A stretch of DNA of 64,000 nt from an uncultured Prevotellaceae bacterium (GTDB taxonomy: Bacteria > Bacteroidota > Bacteroidia > Bacteroidales > Bacteroidaceae). The stretch is taken from contig CALDLA010000009.1 in the NCBI GenBank assembly GCA_937898415.1, forward strand, positions 8,939 through 72,938, read 5' to 3'. Shown here piece by piece: positions 61,610-64,000 of the stretch. The notes beneath the pieces were generated by a model that did no database searches, was not told where the DNA came from, and was given only the letters and a program-made list of their open reading frames with translations. Made by a program: the position numbers and the translations under genes. Position 1 is the first letter of the stretch; each line of letters begins with the position of its first letter.

Positions 61610-62380
61610 CTAAATCACAGTCCTCAGGATTATGCCATACCACTCCAGACGTTCTTTATCTTCGGCTGTCTTACGTTTTTTATTATTAAGTTCAAGGAGT
61701 TCGGCATAACCCCATACACCTCCGCAATTCTCTGGCGGACATGCACCTTCGGCTTTCAAAAGTTTGATGACTGGTTCCTCATCCTTCGCATAATCACGGG
61801 CATTCTTAACCCATACATCGTGTGTCCAAGAATCACCCATATCGTATTCAAACTTTATTCTTCCTCCCTTGGGTTGTAAAACCATGCCTAAGGAAGTTGT
61901 CTCAGTGTTCACATACTGAACACGAGAAAGGAAACCGAAAAATGAATTCTTGTGTTCCTTTATCTCATGAGAGTTCATATAAAACACATCGTTCTTTCCC
62001 CTAAACTGATATAGGTGTTCATGTGCCCACCCCATTGCATCAATCAGTACGAAAGCCAGTAACTCCAATGTGATATTGGACGGAACAACGAGTTCACGCC
62101 AAATCTTAACGGGCGAGTCATTCAGCTTAATGCGGATATGGTACTCACACTTGGATGTACCAATGAACTTTCGTTTAGGCAGTTTAAGACCGTACATATA
62201 ATCTTCTTCACCATAAGAATCGTCTTCTTCATTGCCTGCATCCTCAAATTCATTATCAATTAAACTATCTTTATCAATGCCATACTCTTGCTTCAGCATA
62301 GTCAGGAAGTCATCAAACGACAAATCCTCTTGAGAATTATCGTTCTTGCGCTCCAAGTTCAATTTCTTTATTTTCGCCAT
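61610..62380 (-). CDS. pRiA4b ORF-3-family protein, 3' end frameshifted
   Basis: This 256-residue protein matches the plasmid pRiA4b ORF-3 family of unknown function. The family core is YHIRIKLNDSPVKIWRELVV (about 82-101), LIDAMGWAHEHLYQF and FEYDMGDSWTHDV. An acidic N-terminal region (EDAGNEEDDSYGEEDY) precedes it. The frame ends WYGIILRTVI, but another frame continues WHNPEDCDLESLQDDIEALW to a TAA at 61548, which is the expected acidic end. A small deletion near 61640 probably caused the shift. No partner gene is evident. Confidence 0.82.
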   Translation of the reverse strand: MAKIKKLNLERKNDNSQEDLSFDDFLTMLKQEYGIDKDSLIDNEFEDAGNEEDDSYGEEDYMYGLKLPKRKFIGTSKCEYHIRIKLNDSPVKIWRELVVPSNITLELLAFVLIDAMGWAHEHLYQFRGKNDVFYMNSHEIKEHKNSFFGFLSRVQYVNTETTSLGMVLQPKGGRIKFEYDMGDSWTHDVWVKNARDYAKDEEPVIKLLKAEGACPPENCGGVWGYAELLELNNKKRKTAEDKERLEWYGIILRTVI

Positions 62381-62481
62381 AATATTATATTAGCACATGC
62401 ATTTGAATGTACCGCTTTACATCGCCCTTCTGTCGATAGTAGAAATCAAAAAGTGGCAAATAAATGCCACTTTCCTAATTC

Positions 62482-62703
62482 TTAATATTCATCCTCGTTG
62501 AATAGAAAATCCTCTTTCGTAGGATAATCGGGCCAGATATCCTCGATACTATCATATACATCGCCTTCGTCCTCTATTTCTTGGAGATTCTCGAGTACCT
62601 CTAAGGGAGCCCCCGAGCGAATGGCGTAGTCAATCAACTCATCCTTGGTTGCAGGCCAAGGAGCGTCTTCTAGTTTTGAAGCTAATTCAAGTGTCCAATA
62701 CAT
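62482..62703 (-). CDS. DUF2795-domain protein
   Basis: This 73-residue acidic protein has the DUF2795 core YWTLELASKLEDAPWPATKD (about 2-21), and then LIDYAIRSGAPLEVLENL. It is common as a short single-domain gene in this phylum; function unknown. The start at 62703 follows from the promoter at 62737-62744. Confidence 0.88.
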   Translation of the reverse strand: MYWTLELASKLEDAPWPATKDELIDYAIRSGAPLEVLENLQEIEDEGDVYDSIEDIWPDYPTKEDFLFNEDEY

Positions 62704-62736
62704 AGTCTTTACGTTTAACGGTTTCGAATTTGGCCG

Positions 62737-62744
62737 CAAAAGTA
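62737..62744 (-). promoter_or_regulatory. Promoter -7 box of the DUF2795 gene
   Basis: Minus strand TACTTTTG, with TTG 19 nt upstream (62764-62766). It gives a leader of about 25 nt. Confidence 0.5.
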
Positions 62745-62756
62745 ATCATTTTTTTC

Positions 62757-63320
62757 CTACTTGCAAGCATTTTGCCAAATTATTTCTGCTTGTCCGCTGT
62801 TAAAATTTATTATTTTGGCTAAAACGAACAAATAATCGCTCAATCTGTTCACATACTGTTGTATTTCCTGCCCCACTTTAGCTACTTCTGCCAACCCAGC
62901 AATGCGTCGCTCAGCACGACGGCAGACAGTGCGGGCCACGTGCGCCTGAGCCGCTGCTGGCGTCCCACCAGGCAGAATAAAGCCCTGACGCTCGGGGAGC
63001 AACTGCATCATACGGTCAACCTCTGCCTCCAGAAACTCCGTTTCGCCCTCGGCTAAGTATGCTGAGGGATAAAGCGGTGTTTGGCTTTGGTCAGTAGCCA
63101 AATGCGTACATACATTGAAGAGATTGTTCTGTATCCTAATTACAGTTGCACGTTCTCCACCTTCAGGTAGCAGTGCAACAAGCAGTCCCAAGTGGGCACT
63201 CAGTTCATCGACAGTACCATACGCCTCAATCCGAATATCACTCTTTTTGATACGGACGCCGCCCACAAGACTCGTCTCTCCCCCGTCACCGTGACGGGTA
63301 TACACCTTCGTTATTTTCAT
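62757..63320 (-). CDS. Cob(I)alamin adenosyltransferase, PduO type
   Basis: This 187-residue enzyme makes adenosylcobalamin from ATP and cob(I)alamin. It has the PduO-type signatures KVYTRHGDGGETSLVGG (about 4-20), YGTVDELSAHLGL (about 32-44) and CRRAERRIA (about 134-142), with the late RLSDYLFVLAK. The family length is about 185-190, which supports the start at 63320. It overlaps no gene and is 7 nt from the unknown gene upstream, so the two are likely cotranscribed. I see no cobalamin riboswitch. Confidence 0.95.
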   Translation of the reverse strand: MKITKVYTRHGDGGETSLVGGVRIKKSDIRIEAYGTVDELSAHLGLLVALLPEGGERATVIRIQNNLFNVCTHLATDQSQTPLYPSAYLAEGETEFLEAEVDRMMQLLPERQGFILPGGTPAAAQAHVARTVCRRAERRIAGLAEVAKVGQEIQQYVNRLSDYLFVLAKIINFNSGQAEIIWQNACK

Positions 63321-63327
63321 AGTCAAT

Positions 63328-63846
63328 TTAAAAGTTAATAATGTAATTCTTCTTTGTACGCTTTTTATCAAATAACACGATGCCGCAATAATAGAGGTCA
63401 AACGTCACACTAGTCCGCTCGTCACTGGTAATCTCGCGCCAGAAATTCTTGTCTTTCCACAAGCCTTCCACAATCAGCACCATCTGTTCGTTCGCTTTGC
63501 TACAAATTGTCTTTAAACGTTCACAGTAATCATCGTCAAGCGTCAAGCGTATCAATTCCGTCGACCGACCGAACTCCGTCTTTCCGCAACCCGCTTTAAA
63601 ATACTCCTGATAGCCATCGCTCATCACGGTCGTCGGCTGTCGCCAGTTGGCCAGCCTAAAGTACAACCGACCTAACTTACATGTCAGCCAGTCGTCATTA
63701 CGTCCCAATTCCGCATAACGGTAATAGGGCCAATGCTCATTAATGACATACCGGACGAACCAATAGTCAGCAGGAGACTGGATTCCGAAACCGCGACAAT
63801 GCCCTATACGTCGCAGCCAGACGAGATATGACTTCAGTCGATTCAT
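63328..63846 (-). CDS. Conserved unknown protein
   Basis: This 172-residue protein begins MNRLKSYLVWLRRIGHCRGF, then GIQSPADYWFVRYVINEHWP. Its later part has a Rossmann-like look (TVMSDGYQEYF; EQMVLIVEGLW), which might suggest a distant methyltransferase relative lacking a clear cofactor motif. I do not recognise a family with confidence. It sits 7 nt upstream of the adenosyltransferase gene. Confidence 0.7.
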   Translation of the reverse strand: MNRLKSYLVWLRRIGHCRGFGIQSPADYWFVRYVINEHWPYYRYAELGRNDDWLTCKLGRLYFRLANWRQPTTVMSDGYQEYFKAGCGKTEFGRSTELIRLTLDDDYCERLKTICSKANEQMVLIVEGLWKDKNFWREITSDERTSVTFDLYYCGIVLFDKKRTKKNYIINF

Positions 63847-63855
63847 AACTGTCGG

Positions 63856-63863
63856 CAAAGATA
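63856..63863 (-). promoter_or_regulatory. Promoter -7 box of the unknown-adenosyltransferase pair
   Basis: Minus strand TATCTTTG, giving a leader of about 4 nt before the start at 63846, which is very short. Confidence 0.35.
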
Positions 63864-63950
63864 TACAATTTTTTTGAATCACCCGTCATATTTTCCGAAT
63901 TAATTGCATCAGTATACAGAAGAAAACGGGAGATTGGGAGGTCAAATAAC

Positions 63951-63985
63951 GAAAAAGCCCTGAAGATATTATATCCTCAGGGCTC
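63951..63985 (-). terminator. Terminator of a gene off the right edge
   Basis: AGCCCTGAAGATA (63956-63968) pairs with TATCCTCAGGGCT (63972-63984) with one mismatch, and on the minus strand it is followed by TTTTTC. It would end a minus-strand gene lying beyond the window. Confidence 0.65.
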
Positions 63986-64000
63986 TAATTAAAGATGGCG

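Noticed and set aside
62757..63400. Cobalamin riboswitch before the adenosyltransferase gene
   Set aside because: The upstream gene lies 7 nt away and no conserved cobalamin-box sequence is visible.
1..64000. tRNA or rRNA genes
   Set aside because: I read the gaps between genes and saw no cloverleaf or rRNA-like sequence.

Overview
The window reads as chromosomal DNA of a Bacteroidales bacterium, most probably a Prevotella-like species. The evidence is two SusC/SusD outer-membrane pairs, a complete porP/gldK-L-M-N type IX secretion cluster, a BspA-type leucine-rich repeat protein, a fimbrillin-type lipoprotein, glycoside hydrolases (GH5, GH43, GH30), and many promoter boxes of the TAnnTTTG form used by Bacteroidetes. 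No rRNA, tRNA, transposase or CRISPR array was found.

Layout. 0-2.2 kb: an Hsp20 chaperone behind a sigma-54-like promoter, then a convergent dinB (DNA polymerase IV) whose first beta strand appears to be disrupted. 2.2-19.5 kb: a seven-gene minus-strand operon, FAS1-SusC-SusD-FAS1-FAS1-SusC-SusD, with eight recognisable FAS1 (fasciclin) motifs and no enzyme. 19.8-25.8 kb: a fimbrillin-like lipoprotein split by a frameshift, then a secreted GH5+GH43 two-enzyme polypeptide. 25.8-34.9 kb: porP-like gene, gldK, gldL, gldM, gldN, a small beta-barrel protein and priA. 34.9-46.2 kb: a defence island with a type I restriction-modification operon (hsdM, hsdS, an AlbA_2-type ATPase, hsdR) surrounded by at least three decayed ATPase genes and by unusual palindrome arrays. 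46.3-52.9 kb: a DUF4160/DUF2442-HTH pair, a DUF2461 gene and a 1733-residue C10 protease/LRR/thioredoxin-like/MBG fusion. 52.9-64 kb: GH43 remnant, GH30, a carbohydrate-binding lipoprotein, a small phage-like remnant, FadL-type and other barrels, a broken S41 peptidase, a pRiA4b ORF-3-type gene, DUF2795, a PduO-type adenosyltransferase and a conserved unknown.

The most unusual structure is a set of intergenic arrays made of three or more copies of a 10-14 nt palindrome at a period of 22 nt (21 in one case). Each array has its own palindrome sequence but the same geometry. Four lie in tandem upstream of hsdM (36.41-36.74 kb), two lie between hsdR and the next genes (45.19 and 45.69 kb), and a near-identical copy of one lies 25 kb away (61.43-61.53 kb). 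Three of them share flanking sequence. I know of no named family that this matches.

Functionally, the two SusC/D pairs, the FAS1 lipoproteins, the glycosidases and the protease are envelope or secreted products. Several have C-terminal tails that look like type IX sorting signals and would depend on the Gld/Por machinery encoded in the same window. Many genes in the right third (and fimbrillin and dinB on the left) carry frameshifts or deletions. These may be real decay or, in some cases, assembly error.
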